Below, in pieces: positions 33,825 to 43,026 of a stretch of DNA of 49,813 bases; position 1 is the stretch's first letter, and each line of letters begins with the position of its first letter. This DNA is from Crocinitomicaceae bacterium (lineage in GTDB: Bacteria > Bacteroidota > Bacteroidia > Flavobacteriales_D > Crocinitomicaceae), in contig JAURMC010000011.1 in NCBI GenBank assembly GCA_030830895.1, positions 1-49,813 on the forward strand, written 5' to 3'. The notes beneath the pieces were generated by a model that saw only the letters and a program-made list of their open reading frames with translations, made no database searches and had not been told where the DNA came from. The position numbers were made by a program, and so were the translations under genes.

Positions 33825-33971
33825 ATGAAAACGAAGGTAAATGTTTTAATTCTATTAGCTGTTGTTGCATCTGTGATTTTATCATCGTGTGGTGCTTCAA
33901 GAAAAGCAGGATGCGATGCTTACGGGTCAACGAAGACTGAAATTCATTCGAACGATTTAGCTTCAAAGTAA
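33825..33971 (+). CDS. Tiny lipoprotein, 48 residues
   Basis: A short gene with a complete lipoprotein signal: MKTKVNVLILLAVVASVIL followed by lipobox SSC (Cys22). Only 27 residues follow the Cys: CGASRKAGCDAYG and a polar tail ending NDLASK. I recall similar Cys-rich mini-lipoproteins ending in a CDAY-type motif from other Bacteroidota, but cannot name a function. It has a 5' leader with a weak hairpin (TCCTC/GAGGA around 33778-33798) and lies between the divergent Omp85-type gene and the convergent pyrF. Confidence 0.75.
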   Translation: MKTKVNVLILLAVVASVILSSCGASRKAGCDAYGSTKTEIHSNDLASK

Positions 33972-33985
33972 GATATTAGCATTTT

Positions 33986-34804
33986 TCATCGCTTTAAGCG
34001 CTGGAGATACAAGGCCATTTCGGATTGTATGTTCAGCGCTTCTTTTTTGGAAGCTAATTCAAAATCAGATCCTGATCCTGCATAAATAATCGATCGCGAA
34101 GCATTAACCAATAAGCCACAATCTGAATTTACACCTGCATTAAATACGTCTTCTAAGGAGCCTCCTTGCGCTCCAACCCCGGGAACCAAGAGGAAATGCT
34201 CGGGGGCAATTCTTCTAATGTCCGCTAATTGCTCGGTTCGCGTGGCGCCCACCACAAACATTAAGTTATCCGGAGTCCCCCAATCCATTACTGTGGAAAT
34301 CACTTTGGCGTATATGGGTTGTTCCTCTTGGCTAATAATATACTGAAAATCGGTTGCGCCTTCATTAGAAGTTAATCCAAGTACAATGGCCCATTTGTTG
34401 GCAAACTTCAAAAAGGGTTGAACACTATCTTTTCCCATGTAAGGCGCTACCGTAACCGCATCGCATGGAAGTGTTTCAAAAAAAGTTTTCGCGTAGGCTG
34501 TTGAGGTATTACCAATGTCTCCGCGTTTTGCATCGGCAATAGTGAAACACTCTTTCGGAATATAATTGATTGTTTTCTCGAGGCTTTTCCATCCCTTCAC
34601 TCCCAACGCTTCATAAAATGCGGTATTCGGTTTATATGCTACGGCGTATTCCGAGGTTGCATCAATAATCCGCTTATTAAATTCAAAGATTGGGTCTTCG
34701 AATTCCAATAAATGGGCAGGTATTTTTTCCATGACTGGATCTAAGCCAACACACAGAAAGGATTGTTTTGCGAAAATTTGATGTATGAGTTCGCTTCTTG
34801 TCAT
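33986..34804 (-). CDS. pyrF: Orotidine 5'-phosphate decarboxylase (type 2)
   Basis: Makes UMP from OMP, the last step of de novo pyrimidine nucleotide synthesis. The 272-residue length and the order of motifs fit the long type 2 family: LCVGLDPVMEKIP near 18, VAYKPNTAFYEALG near 56, FTIADAKRGDIGNTS near 87 with the catalytic Lys-Asp network, VAPYMGKDSVQPF near 118, and FLLVPGVGAQGGSLEDVF near 203. The start overlaps the prfA stop by one base, a pairing common in Bacteroidota. Confidence 0.96.
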   Translation of the reverse strand: MTRSELIHQIFAKQSFLCVGLDPVMEKIPAHLLEFEDPIFEFNKRIIDATSEYAVAYKPNTAFYEALGVKGWKSLEKTINYIPKECFTIADAKRGDIGNTSTAYAKTFFETLPCDAVTVAPYMGKDSVQPFLKFANKWAIVLGLTSNEGATDFQYIISQEEQPIYAKVISTVMDWGTPDNLMFVVGATRTEQLADIRRIAPEHFLLVPGVGAQGGSLEDVFNAGVNSDCGLLVNASRSIIYAGSGSDFELASKKEALNIQSEMALYLQRLKR

Positions 34805-35880
34805 TAATCTTGACCTTTAAGTTTTTCAGCATTTTCTGCCATGCGCAAGGAATCAATCATTTCTTGAATATCACCATTCATAAACGAAGCCAGGTTATAC
34901 ATGGTTTTATTAATTCGGTGGTCCGTAATTCTCCCCTGGGGATAATTGTACGTTCTAATTTTGGCGGATCGATCCCCTGTGGAAACCAATGTTTTTCGTT
35001 GCGCTGCACGTTCATTATGTAACCGATCTAATTCTGCTTGGTATAAGCGGGAACGTAATACTGATATTGCCTGCTCTAGGTTTTTATGCTGAGAACGTCC
35101 ATCTTGACATTCAACTACCATTCCAGTTGGAATATGAGTTAAACGAATGGCCGATTCCGTTTTATTAATGTGCTGTCCACCAGCACCAGAGGCCCTAAAG
35201 GTGTCTTTACGGACATCGTTCATATCTAATTTAAAGTCAACTTCCTCTGCTTCTGGTAGAATGGCAACCGTGATAGCAGATGTATGAACTCGTCCTTGTG
35301 ATTCCGTTTCTGGTACACGTTGCACGCGATGCACGCCAGATTCAAATTTAAGTGCTCCATAAATTCCAGTACCTGTGATTTGCATGGAAATCTCCTTGAA
35401 GCCTTTAATTGTACCTTCCGAAGAGTTAATAACTTCTGTTTGCCAACCCATTTCTTTAAAATACATAGTGTACATTCGGAAAATATCTTCAACGAAGATA
35501 CAGGCCTCATCACCACCTGTTCCAGCACGTAATTCCACGATGGCATTTTTGTCATCTTCCGGATCTTTTGGAATGAGCATCATTTTTATTTCCTCCTCCA
35601 TAAGGGGCCTTACTTGCTCTAATGAATCGATCTCCTCTTTTGCCATTTCGCGCATTTCAGGATCCGTTTCTTGTTCGAGTAATGCTTTACCGGAGCTTAA
35701 ATTCGATAAAACATTTGAATAACGCTTGTAATAACTTTCGAGTTCTTCCAATTCTCGATATTCCTTGCTCAATTTAACAAATCGATCCATATCAGAAATA
35801 ATATCCGGGTCGGTTATCAATTTCCCAACTTCGATAAATCGAAAGTGGATGGCTTCAAGTTTAGAAAGTAAATCACTCAT
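34804..35880 (-). CDS. prfA: Peptide chain release factor 1
   Basis: RF1 reads UAA and UAG stops and triggers peptide release on the ribosome. The 358-residue protein has the PxT stop-codon recognition motif as PET in VQRVPETESQGRVHTSA, and the catalytic GGQ in FRASGAGGQHINKTES followed by the usual SQHKN segment. Many TAA and TAG stops in this window are consistent with a need for RF1. It heads the prfA-pyrF unit. TACCTTTG lies 15 nt upstream of its ATG. Confidence 0.98.
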   Translation of the reverse strand: MSDLLSKLEAIHFRFIEVGKLITDPDIISDMDRFVKLSKEYRELEELESYYKRYSNVLSNLSSGKALLEQETDPEMREMAKEEIDSLEQVRPLMEEEIKMMLIPKDPEDDKNAIVELRAGTGGDEACIFVEDIFRMYTMYFKEMGWQTEVINSSEGTIKGFKEISMQITGTGIYGALKFESGVHRVQRVPETESQGRVHTSAITVAILPEAEEVDFKLDMNDVRKDTFRASGAGGQHINKTESAIRLTHIPTGMVVECQDGRSQHKNLEQAISVLRSRLYQAELDRLHNERAAQRKTLVSTGDRSAKIRTYNYPQGRITDHRINKTMYNLASFMNGDIQEMIDSLRMAENAEKLKGQD

Positions 35881-35895
35881 GGATTAAATTGAGTG

Positions 35896-35928
35896 CAAAG
35901 GTAAGGAATTGAGACTAAATACATTCAA
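35896..35928 (-). promoter_or_regulatory. Promoter of prfA-pyrF
   Basis: On the minus strand TTG (35926-35928) is followed after 22 nt by TACCTTTG (35896-35903), matching TAnnTTTG. The box ends 15 nt before the prfA ATG. Confidence 0.5.
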
Positions 35929-36285
35929 TTATCCCTTATAGTGCAATCTAAAGTACACTTTAAAGGCTTCTCTCCGCAGGATATTCCACGCTAAATTCTC
36001 AAAAAAATTCGTTGTATATGAGATTAATACTTCAGATATTTCCGGTAAATCAACTCGATATAAAAACTCAGGCAACGAACTCGGTGAAAGTTCATGTAAA
36101 AAGCCAACAAGCTCGCGATGCATTATAGATAATTCCAATTCGTTTACCGGTGGAATATGCAGCCCAACAGCTTGGATGTCTTTCTCTAGTTGTTGCCCTA
36201 CTTCCTGAAGCATTTCGTGCATCGATAATTCGGTACTTAAAGCAGCAAACTGCGGAACCAATTGATGAAAATCTGTGTGAGCCAT
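35929..36285 (-). CDS. Conserved-looking hypothetical protein
   Basis: A 118-residue cytoplasmic protein I do not recognise. It is mostly helical and acidic, with a segment HIPPVNELELSIMHRELVGF near residue 43 and an aromatic C-terminus (FKVYFRLHYKG). It has no signal peptide or membrane segment and no obvious catalytic motif. It ends 49 nt upstream of prfA on the same strand and is divergent from comM. Codon use looks like that of its neighbours, so it is probably a real gene. Confidence 0.65.
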   Translation of the reverse strand: MAHTDFHQLVPQFAALSTELSMHEMLQEVGQQLEKDIQAVGLHIPPVNELELSIMHRELVGFLHELSPSSLPEFLYRVDLPEISEVLISYTTNFFENLAWNILRREAFKVYFRLHYKG

Positions 36286-36361
36286 GTGCTATAAAACGTT
36301 AAAAAAATGAAGGCCTTAAAAATTCTAGCTAACTTAAATAGAAAACAACAATACACATCTT

Positions 36362-37897
36362 ATGTTAGTAAAATTATATTCCAGCAGTGTTTTTGGAATC
36401 ACTGCCACCACCATCACCGTTGAGGTAAATATCGACAACGGATTAAATTTTTATTTAGTTGGTTTACCTGACAATGCGGTTAAAGAGAGTCAACAGCGCA
36501 TTCGAGCAAGTTTTAAAAATAACGGATTTCATTTCCCAGGAAAAGAAATAACCGTGAACTTAGCCCCTGCCGACATACGGAAGGAAGGTTCGGTATTCGA
36601 CTTACCCATAGCCCTTGGAATCCTTGCTGCGAGTAATCAACTCAAACATGACAGCCTTAGTGATTACCTTATTGTAGGTGAACTTTCCTTGGATGGATCG
36701 CTTCAAGCTACACGGGGCGTATTAGCTATTGCCTTGCAAGCACGAGAAGAGGGATTTAAAGGAATTATTGTCCCAGAAATAAACGCCTCAGAAGCGTCAG
36801 TTATAAAAGGACTTGACGTATATGGCTTATCCACCTTAACTCAGGTGGTAAACTTCTTGAACGACCCAAGTAGCACCTCACCTGCAATCGCTCCAGCCAT
36901 AGATGCCCACGAAAATGCAAACTTTGAAATTCCGGTGGATTTTAAAGAAGTTAAAGGGCAATTTGCCGTAAAGCGCGCCTTCGAAATTGCTGCAGCTGGA
37001 GGGCATAACATTATTTTGATCGGTCCTCCGGGATCTGGCAAATCCATGTTAGCTAAGCGGTTCCCAACCTTACTCCCAAGCATGAGTTTGGAGGAGGCCT
37101 TAGAAACAACGAAAATTCATAGCGTTGCCGGTAAAATAAAACATGCGGGCGGATTGATTCGACAACGTCCGTTTAGGAAGCCCCACCATACGATATCCGA
37201 TATTGGATTAATCGGAGGCGGAAGTTATCCCCAACCTGGAGAAATATCCTTAGCGCATAATGGGGTCCTGTTTTTGGATGAACTCCCCGAATATAAACGA
37301 ACCGTATTAGAGGTATTGAGGCAGCCCTTGGAAGACCGCACAGTGAGTATTTCAAGAGCCAAATTCAGCATTGAATATCCGGCAGGATTTATGTTAATTG
37401 CGGCAATGAATCCCTGTCCGTGTGGGTATTTAAATCATCCGGAGAAAGGATGTTCTTGCGGGCCGGGCATGGTAGATCGCTATTTAAATAAAATCTCTGG
37501 CCCCTTACTCGACCGAATTGACATGCACATTGAGGTGCAGCCGGTAAAATATGATGAATTAACGGGAACGATGCCTCAAGAGGATAGCCGCAGCATACGG
37601 GGCAGGGTTGATACAGCAAGTAGCATTCAAAAGAAGCGCTATAAAAACTCGTTGGCGCATAACAATGCTCAAATGGGTCGGAGTGAAATTGAAACGCATT
37701 GCATATTGGATGAGGCGTCGCGGGCTTTACTTAAGCAAGCCATGGTACACCTAGGCTTGTCTGCTAGAGCGTATGACCGCATTTTAAAAGTAGCACGAAC
37801 CATTGCTGATTTGGAGGGTTCATTAAATATTCAAACGCCGCATGTAGCGGAAGCTATACAATATAGAAGTCTAGACAAAAGCCGTTGGGGCAGATGA
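36362..37897 (+). CDS. comM: YifB/ComM family Mg-chelatase-like AAA ATPase
   Basis: A 511-residue AAA+ helicase-like ATPase. ComM relatives promote branch migration during natural transformation. The N-terminal Lon-protease-like S16 domain has [19 protein letters not shown]. The AAA module has Walker [15 protein letters not shown] near 220-233, Walker [12 protein letters not shown] near 301, and a Cys-rich finger [20 protein letters not shown] near 350. A C-terminal helical domain contains [21 protein letters not shown]. It has no neighbours pointing to competence, so DNA uptake in this organism is only a possibility. Confidence 0.95.
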   Translation: MLVKLYSSSVFGITATTITVEVNIDNGLNFYLVGLPDNAVKESQQRIRASFKNNGFHFPGKEITVNLAPADIRKEGSVFDLPIALGILAASNQLKHDSLSDYLIVGELSLDGSLQATRGVLAIALQAREEGFKGIIVPEINASEASVIKGLDVYGLSTLTQVVNFLNDPSSTSPAIAPAIDAHENANFEIPVDFKEVKGQFAVKRAFEIAAAGGHNIILIGPPGSGKSMLAKRFPTLLPSMSLEEALETTKIHSVAGKIKHAGGLIRQRPFRKPHHTISDIGLIGGGSYPQPGEISLAHNGVLFLDELPEYKRTVLEVLRQPLEDRTVSISRAKFSIEYPAGFMLIAAMNPCPCGYLNHPEKGCSCGPGMVDRYLNKISGPLLDRIDMHIEVQPVKYDELTGTMPQEDSRSIRGRVDTASSIQKKRYKNSLAHNNAQMGRSEIETHCILDEASRALLKQAMVHLGLSARAYDRILKVARTIADLEGSLNIQTPHVAEAIQYRSLDKSRWGR

Positions 37898-37915
37898 AAT
37901 AAAGGTTAGATTTTA

Positions 37916-37923
37916 TACATTTG
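37916..37923 (+). promoter_or_regulatory. -7-like box before the secreted hydrolase gene
   Basis: TACATTTG matches TAnnTTTG but ends only 4 nt before the ATG at 37928, which would give a nearly leaderless transcript. No -33 element at standard distance was found, so it could be chance. Confidence 0.3.
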
Positions 37924-37927
37924 GACC

Positions 37928-39301
37928 ATGAGTAAATTAATATTGTTTATAGTGCTTGTGCCATATTGGGCATTAAGCCAATACCAAATCGGACATACCA
38001 CCCTCACCTTTAACGACCCTACACGAAATGGTGGCTTTGGTTCAGGTGGAGGGCCAGGACGCCAAATTCAAACCGAGGTTTACTATCCGAGTTATACGGC
38101 AGGGGAAAATACACCCGTTGCTACCTTTCCCGATTTTCCGGTTGTAGTATTTGGTCATGGATTTGCTATGGGTTGGGATGCCTACCAAAACATTTGGGAA
38201 CACTTAGTACCACAGGGCTACATCATGGCCTTTGTGCGAACTGAAGGTAGTTTAATCCCTGCACCAAGTCATGGAGATTTTGGCCAAGATTTGGCCTTAG
38301 TATCCACCAAAATGTTAGCGCTCAACAGTACGGCTGGTTCCCCTTTCAACGGAAAGGTTAAACAAAAATCTGTTATCATGGGGCATTCTATGGGTGGCGG
38401 TGCCACGATGTTAGCGGCCTCAAACAACACGAGTATTGCAGGAATTGTTGGGTTAGCTCCTGCCGAAACTAACCCAACAGCCATTGGAGTTTGTGGGAAC
38501 ATCACCGTACCTGCCCTCATATTTTCGGGTTCCAGTGATGGGGTAACCCCTCCTGCTGAACACCATATTCCAATTTATCAAGGAATCGCTTCAACCTGTA
38601 AATCCTTTGTGAGCATTACAGGTGGAGCCCACTGTTATTTTGCCAACTCCAATTTTAATTGTGATTTTGGCGAAGGAACCTCATCGCAAGGGATTTCAAT
38701 TTCAAGGGCGGAACAACAAGACAAAACGTATTGGTTGCTAGATCCATGGTTGAAGTATGTGTTAGGTTCTGATTGCTTCGCATTAACTGATTTTCAATGG
38801 AAACTAAATAATACCATTGGAACTGTAAATCAAGGTACATGTGCACCTTCAGGCGCTAATGCTACAATTTTTTACGACAATATGTCAACCTTGTGGACTA
38901 CCACTCCGGGAACAGCGTATCAATGGTATTGGAATGGGCAAATTATGCAAGGCGAAACCAATGACACCTTAGTACCACCGGTAGATTTAGGCGGAGATTA
39001 TTCCGTTTCGGTATTCTCTCCATCAGGTTGTGAAACTAGCTCATTCATTACCCTGCAAGGTTCCATAAGTGCCTTACCGCTTGATTATCAGTTGATATAT
39101 CAAGCTGCACAACATTTAATTCAAATAAGTACGAATACACCGTATTCAGGAAACATAAGTCTACAAGATATTCAGGGACGGATGATTAACCAAGAGGTCG
39201 TAAATGCAACAAGTATAAACTTCTCGAGTAGTCAACTTGCTAAGGGAGTTTACTTTGTTCGTTTAGGGAACATGCCTTCCAAACGAATCCTTATCTATTA
39301 A
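37928..39301 (+). CDS. Secreted cutinase/PETase-like hydrolase with T9SS tail
   Basis: A 457-residue exported alpha/beta hydrolase. A signal peptide (MSKLILFIVLVPYWALSQ) precedes a polyesterase-lipase-cutinase domain (about 20-285). The nucleophile is S154 in GHSMGGGAT, the acid D204 in SGSSDGVTP, and the base H235 in TGGAHCYFA. Segments ALNSTAGSPFNGKV, AASNNTSIAG and VPALIFSGSSDGV line up well with PET-hydrolase relatives. The Trp that follows Pro in PETases (W185) is A179 here, and the HG oxyanion is in FGHGFAMG. Residues about 290-380 form an Ig/PKD-like module; the end (ISLQDIQGRMINQEV to VRLGNMPSKRILIY) is a type A T9SS sorting domain. Its stop shares TTAA with the convergent importer gene. 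Confidence 0.9.
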   Translation: MSKLILFIVLVPYWALSQYQIGHTTLTFNDPTRNGGFGSGGGPGRQIQTEVYYPSYTAGENTPVATFPDFPVVVFGHGFAMGWDAYQNIWEHLVPQGYIMAFVRTEGSLIPAPSHGDFGQDLALVSTKMLALNSTAGSPFNGKVKQKSVIMGHSMGGGATMLAASNNTSIAGIVGLAPAETNPTAIGVCGNITVPALIFSGSSDGVTPPAEHHIPIYQGIASTCKSFVSITGGAHCYFANSNFNCDFGEGTSSQGISISRAEQQDKTYWLLDPWLKYVLGSDCFALTDFQWKLNNTIGTVNQGTCAPSGANATIFYDNMSTLWTTTPGTAYQWYWNGQIMQGETNDTLVPPVDLGGDYSVSVFSPSGCETSSFITLQGSISALPLDYQLIYQAAQHLIQISTNTPYSGNISLQDIQGRMINQEVVNATSINFSSSQLAKGVYFVRLGNMPSKRILIY

Positions 39302-39999
39302 ATCAAAAGCCCCTCTAACGCTTCTCGTTTTTGCATTGGTTCTTGAGCTCGTATGCAACCATCCCGAGGCACTAACCATAAGGGTAATTCAAAACCAATC
39401 ACCAAATCGAGGTCGTGGGTTGAAAGGAGAATGCCTTTCTGTTCTGTAATAGCCACTTCTTTAAGTAAGGTAAAGAGTTGTTTTCGGTGATAAAAATCCA
39501 AAAAGGCGGTAGGTTCATCCAAGAGGATGTAGGGTGTGTTTTGTGCTAAAGCCCTTGCAAGCCCGACCAATTGTCGCTCTCCATCACTCAATGAAGAAGT
39601 CTGTTTATCTCTAAGGTGATCAGCCCCTACCCGCTGCAGCGCGTGCAAGGCAAGCGCTAAATCAGATTCCTTTTGGTGACCCATCACTCCTAAATAAGGA
39701 GTTCTTCCGAGCAAGACATAATCCAACACCTTTAGTTGCGACACCCCGGAGAAATGGGCAGTAAGCCATGCAATTTTAGTAGCTAGTGATTGCGTTGACC
39801 AATGCGTTATTTCATGTTCATCAATTCGAACCGACCCGTTTAACATGGGGAGAGAACCACGTAAGGTTTGAAGTAGCGTAGATTTCCCACTGCCATTCCT
39901 ACCTACCAAGGCTACCAAATCACCCGGATTCAACTGAAGCGATTCAGCGGTTGCGATAACTCCCGAATACCCGATATGTAACTGCCTAACCTGTAACAT
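39298..39999 (-). CDS. ABC importer ATP-binding protein (FecE/BtuD type)
   Basis: The energising subunit of a siderophore/haem/vitamin-B12 type importer, 233 residues. Walker A is VGRNGSGKSTLLQTL near residues 32-46, the ABC signature is SSLSDGERQLVGLARAL near 135-151, Walker B is PYILLDEPTAFLDF near 155-168, and the switch His is in LLSTHDLDLV near 191. Its start lies inside the permease gene (14-nt overlap). The C-terminus is shorter than many FecE homologues. The cargo cannot be deduced from this subunit. Confidence 0.95.
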   Translation of the reverse strand: MLQVRQLHIGYSGVIATAESLQLNPGDLVALVGRNGSGKSTLLQTLRGSLPMLNGSVRIDEHEITHWSTQSLATKIAWLTAHFSGVSQLKVLDYVLLGRTPYLGVMGHQKESDLALALHALQRVGADHLRDKQTSSLSDGERQLVGLARALAQNTPYILLDEPTAFLDFYHRKQLFTLLKEVAITEQKGILLSTHDLDLVIGFELPLWLVPRDGCIRAQEPMQKREALEGLLI

Positions 40000-40990
40000 G
40001 CCTGTTTTTTAAAATCATCCAACTTACAAAAGGCACGCCCAAGAGGGCAGTCAAGGCATTCAAAGGAATCGCAATGTAAGATTCAAGTAACTTTATTGAA
40101 AAGTCACACACCCCTAAAAATAAAGACCCAAACAGGATATTGGACCACAACAAGACGCCATGATTTTGGGTTTTCATAAGCAATTTCGTTACGTTCGGAA
40201 TAGCCAATCCAACAAAAGCAATCGGTCCAGCAAAAGCTGTGATGGTCCCTGTTAGTATCCCCGCAATCAGGATGCTCAGGAGACGTACCTGACGAATAGA
40301 AACCCCAAGGGATTTGGCGATGTCTTCTCCCAACACCATGGCATTAAGTGCGCGCACCTGAAACAACGAAAGAACTACACCAAGGCATGTAATGATGGCA
40401 ATCCAAGGAATTTGTTGAATGGTTACCCGTTGCAAACTACCAAAATTCCAAAACACATATTGCTGTAAATCTTGAGTGCCAGAAGCGGCCTGAATAATTG
40501 CGATGATGGCACCAATAAAGCTACTGAGCATTAATCCGATGAGCAATAAATGAACTGCTGATCGCAATTTAAGGGCAAAGAGCAACATGATTGCGCCCAT
40601 TCCCATGGCACCCAAAATCCCCAGAAAAATCAAATCCGTAGTGGATCCCAAGGCTGTAATTCCGGACATCATCCACAGGGCAACTAACAAAGAAGAGCCA
40701 GAAGTGATTCCCAATACATCGGGTCCAGCCAAGGTATTTTGAAATAAATTTTGCATCAACATTCCCGCCACGGAAAGGGCCGCCCCTGCAATGAACGCCA
40801 TGAGAATACGGGGTAAACGGAACGACCACACCACGGTAGAAGAAACTTCATCGTTCGGATTGGTTAGGGACTGAAAAACGTGTTCCCATGTGGTGTTGAA
40901 ATATCCCATTTTCAAATACAGTAAGAACACAACCAGGAGCAATATTCCGGCGGAGAGTAGCAGGATCAGGTGAGATTTAGTTCGGTTCAT
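39986..40990 (-). CDS. FecCD-family ABC importer permease
   Basis: A 334-residue inner-membrane permease with about nine or ten hydrophobic segments. Family signatures are SFRLPRILMAFIAGAALSVA near residue 54, GMLMQNLFQNTLAGPDVLGI near 76, GITSGSSLLVALWM near 94, VLGEDIAKSLGVSIRQVRLL near 220 (the coupling helix touching the ATPase), and GPIAFVGLAIPNVTKLLM near 255. It starts 4 nt inside the end of the binding-protein gene (ATGA overlap) and overlaps the ATPase gene, so the three are tightly coupled. Substrate is an iron complex, haem or cobalamin by family. Confidence 0.95.
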   Translation of the reverse strand: MNRTKSHLILLLSAGILLLVVFLLYLKMGYFNTTWEHVFQSLTNPNDEVSSTVVWSFRLPRILMAFIAGAALSVAGMLMQNLFQNTLAGPDVLGITSGSSLLVALWMMSGITALGSTTDLIFLGILGAMGMGAIMLLFALKLRSAVHLLLIGLMLSSFIGAIIAIIQAASGTQDLQQYVFWNFGSLQRVTIQQIPWIAIITCLGVVLSLFQVRALNAMVLGEDIAKSLGVSIRQVRLLSILIAGILTGTITAFAGPIAFVGLAIPNVTKLLMKTQNHGVLLWSNILFGSLFLGVCDFSIKLLESYIAIPLNALTALLGVPFVSWMILKNRHVTG

Positions 40991-42090
40991 TTTACTTCCC
41001 GGTAAAAATACAACATACTTTTGGTGGTATTCCCTTGTTTGATTCGAATTAAATCACGGAGTACAATGTCTGGTTTTAGGGCACTTTGTTCCCAAAATTT
41101 ATTCAAGTCGTGTGAGTAGCAAAAAATTGAACCCTGATTAAAGGGTCGAAGTTGAATTGCTTTTGGAAAAGCACTCAAGATGGCTTGCTTACTTGGGAAT
41201 CCAGGATTTAACCAAAGTTCACACGACTCTGCCTCTTGATAAATACGCTCCGCCCCTACCGCCATGCTTCCTGTCCCTTTATTGTTCATCGAGAAGGTGC
41301 AAAAATCAACTTGGGAAAAGAACCGCGCCTGAAAACTCTGTTGTAAGGGGGTATACCAAAAATCTCCGGCAAAATTTCCAACCAAGATTTTCATACACTG
41401 GTTGCCTTTGGGTAAGGCATCATAGGCATGGTAGCGTTTACATATGGCATTGAATTGTGCCACAGCCTCATCAAAACGATTGGTAATTGCTCCGAAAAAC
41501 AAGATCCATTCTGCTTTTCCTAACGGGTGTTCTTCACGCCAATCGTAATTGGGAATCCATTGGATGCCTATGGCCTTGAATCGTTCTTCGTTAGACTGAT
41601 CCAGGGGCTCCATACCCGCAGAAACCCATATGTTGATGTGTTGTTTTGAGAGGGATTCAAACGGAATAGAGGTTCCTCCCAGTTCTAACAAGCGGCCCTT
41701 ATCAAATCGTTGTTTTAATGTGGGGTCATATAAATATTTACCCATGGACACCGCCCCAATATTATCACGTGCATCAAGCGCTACTAACATTCCGACGTGT
41801 GCTGCCGCATTGGTGGCTATCTTTATATTTCTAATATCCAATACTTCATCAGCGTGCGAGGCTTTAATGTATTTAGGATTTGTGGTACACCAGATGATTC
41901 GTGTGGGTAATTTTTTATCCGGATCTTTTATAAAGAGTTTAATGCCATCTGTTGTTTTGACATATGATAACCATTGACTGTACCTCGATTTTCCGTTTGT
42001 TGCTTTAACCCCATTCTTTTCTGGGGTATTGCACCCGAGAAAAACGAAGAAAAAACCAAGAAATAGGAACTTAATACTGTTCTTTCTCAT
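40987..42090 (-). CDS. ABC importer substrate-binding lipoprotein (BtuF/FecB type)
   Basis: A 367-residue lipoprotein anchored in the periplasm by Cys20 ([20 protein letters not shown]). The domain is a class III binding protein with the usual helical backbone ([58 protein letters not shown]). The ATG at 42090 lies inside the last codons of panB (20-nt overlap), which explains why an upstream start at 42141 without a good signal peptide was rejected. Acts with the permease and ATPase that follow. Whether it carries haem, B12 or a siderophore cannot be told. Confidence 0.88.
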   Translation of the reverse strand: MRKNSIKFLFLGFFFVFLGCNTPEKNGVKATNGKSRYSQWLSYVKTTDGIKLFIKDPDKKLPTRIIWCTTNPKYIKASHADEVLDIRNIKIATNAAAHVGMLVALDARDNIGAVSMGKYLYDPTLKQRFDKGRLLELGGTSIPFESLSKQHINIWVSAGMEPLDQSNEERFKAIGIQWIPNYDWREEHPLGKAEWILFFGAITNRFDEAVAQFNAICKRYHAYDALPKGNQCMKILVGNFAGDFWYTPLQQSFQARFFSQVDFCTFSMNNKGTGSMAVGAERIYQEAESCELWLNPGFPSKQAILSAFPKAIQLRPFNQGSIFCYSHDLNKFWEQSALKPDIVLRDLIRIKQGNTTKSMLYFYREVK

Positions 42091-42886
42091 TCGGAAAATC
42101 CCCCGATTGTACATCTCGAATATATTCAGTGAAGGCGCCAAGCATTTCGTCGTGTAAGTTTCGATATTTTCTCAAAAAACGAGGATTAAATTCGTTATTA
42201 ATACCCAGCATATCATGAACCACGAGCACTTGTCCATCTACCCCATTACCTGCACCAATTCCAATCACAGGAATCTGTACGGTTTTCGCAACTTTGGATG
42301 CTAATGAAGCTGGAATTTTCTCCAAAACGATTGCGAAACAACCGGCTTGCTCTAATGCTTCTGCATCTTTAATAAGGCGAAGAGCCTCTTCCTCTTCTTT
42401 AGCGCGAACTACATAAGTTCCAAATTTATAAATTGATTGAGGAGTCAACCCAAGGTGACCCATAACAGGAATACCTGCCGTTAAGATGCGTTGGATGGAT
42501 TCAATGATTTCACTTCCGCCTTCCATTTTTACAGCATGTGCCCCAGTTTCTTTCATAATTCGTATGGCACTATTTAATGCTTCCTTTGAATTTCCTTGAT
42601 AACTACCAAAAGGAAGGTCTACCACAATTAGTGCGCGTTGTACTGCACGAACGACGGATGCGCCGTGATAGATCATTTGATCTAAGGTAATTGGCAAGGT
42701 GGTTTCGTGTCCTGCCATCACATTGGAGGCAGAATCACCAACCAGGATTACATCGATCCCTGCTTCATCAATGATGCGAGCCAAAGAAAAATCATATCCT
42801 GTTAACATGGATATTTTCCGTCCGCTTTGCTTCATTTCTTGCAAGGTATGTGTGGTTACCTTTTTTACTTCTTTGTGTACTGACAT
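42071..42886 (-). CDS. panB: 3-methyl-2-oxobutanoate hydroxymethyltransferase
   Basis: First committed step of pantothenate (coenzyme A) synthesis: adds a hydroxymethyl group from methylenetetrahydrofolate to alpha-ketoisovalerate. The 271-residue protein starts [20 protein letters not shown]. It contains [19 protein letters not shown] near 28, [20 protein letters not shown] near 49, [16 protein letters not shown] near 119, [12 protein letters not shown] near 139, and [15 protein letters not shown] near 203. I used the ATG at 42886, just after the TATTTTTG box; the longer reading frame from 42988 has an unrelated hydrophobic lead. It is the first gene of a unit that continues into the ABC importer. 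Confidence 0.96.
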   Translation of the reverse strand: MSVHKEVKKVTTHTLQEMKQSGRKISMLTGYDFSLARIIDEAGIDVILVGDSASNVMAGHETTLPITLDQMIYHGASVVRAVQRALIVVDLPFGSYQGNSKEALNSAIRIMKETGAHAVKMEGGSEIIESIQRILTAGIPVMGHLGLTPQSIYKFGTYVVRAKEEEEALRLIKDAEALEQAGCFAIVLEKIPASLASKVAKTVQIPVIGIGAGNGVDGQVLVVHDMLGINNEFNPRFLRKYRNLHDEMLGAFTEYIRDVQSGDFPNEKEQY

Positions 42887-42901
42887 GCCAAGAATTTGAT
42901 T

Positions 42902-42909
42902 CAAAAATA
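42902..42909 (-). promoter_or_regulatory. -7 promoter box of panB-importer operon
   Basis: TATTTTTG on the minus strand matches TAnnTTTG and ends 15 nt before the panB ATG at 42886. It faces the kmo promoter across a 140-nt divergent region. Confidence 0.45.
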
Positions 42910-42996
42910 AGGAAAGTGGATTAAAGCACCTAAATAGGACACGAAGCAGTGTGGAAAAGATGAAATAAATCCCAAATTCAACGAGCAAAAACTAAT

Positions 42997-43004
42997 TACA
43001 TTTG
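42997..43004 (+). promoter_or_regulatory. -7 promoter box of kmo
   Basis: TACATTTG matches TAnnTTTG and ends 22 nt before the kmo ATG at 43027. No TTG at the -33 position was found. Confidence 0.45.
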
Positions 43005-43026
43005 TTTTACCCGTAATACAAAACAC

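Noticed and set aside
42887..42988. 34-residue hydrophobic N-terminal extension of PanB
   Set aside because: PanB is cytoplasmic and starts at MSVHKEVKK in frame; the extra region contains the -7 box at 42902.
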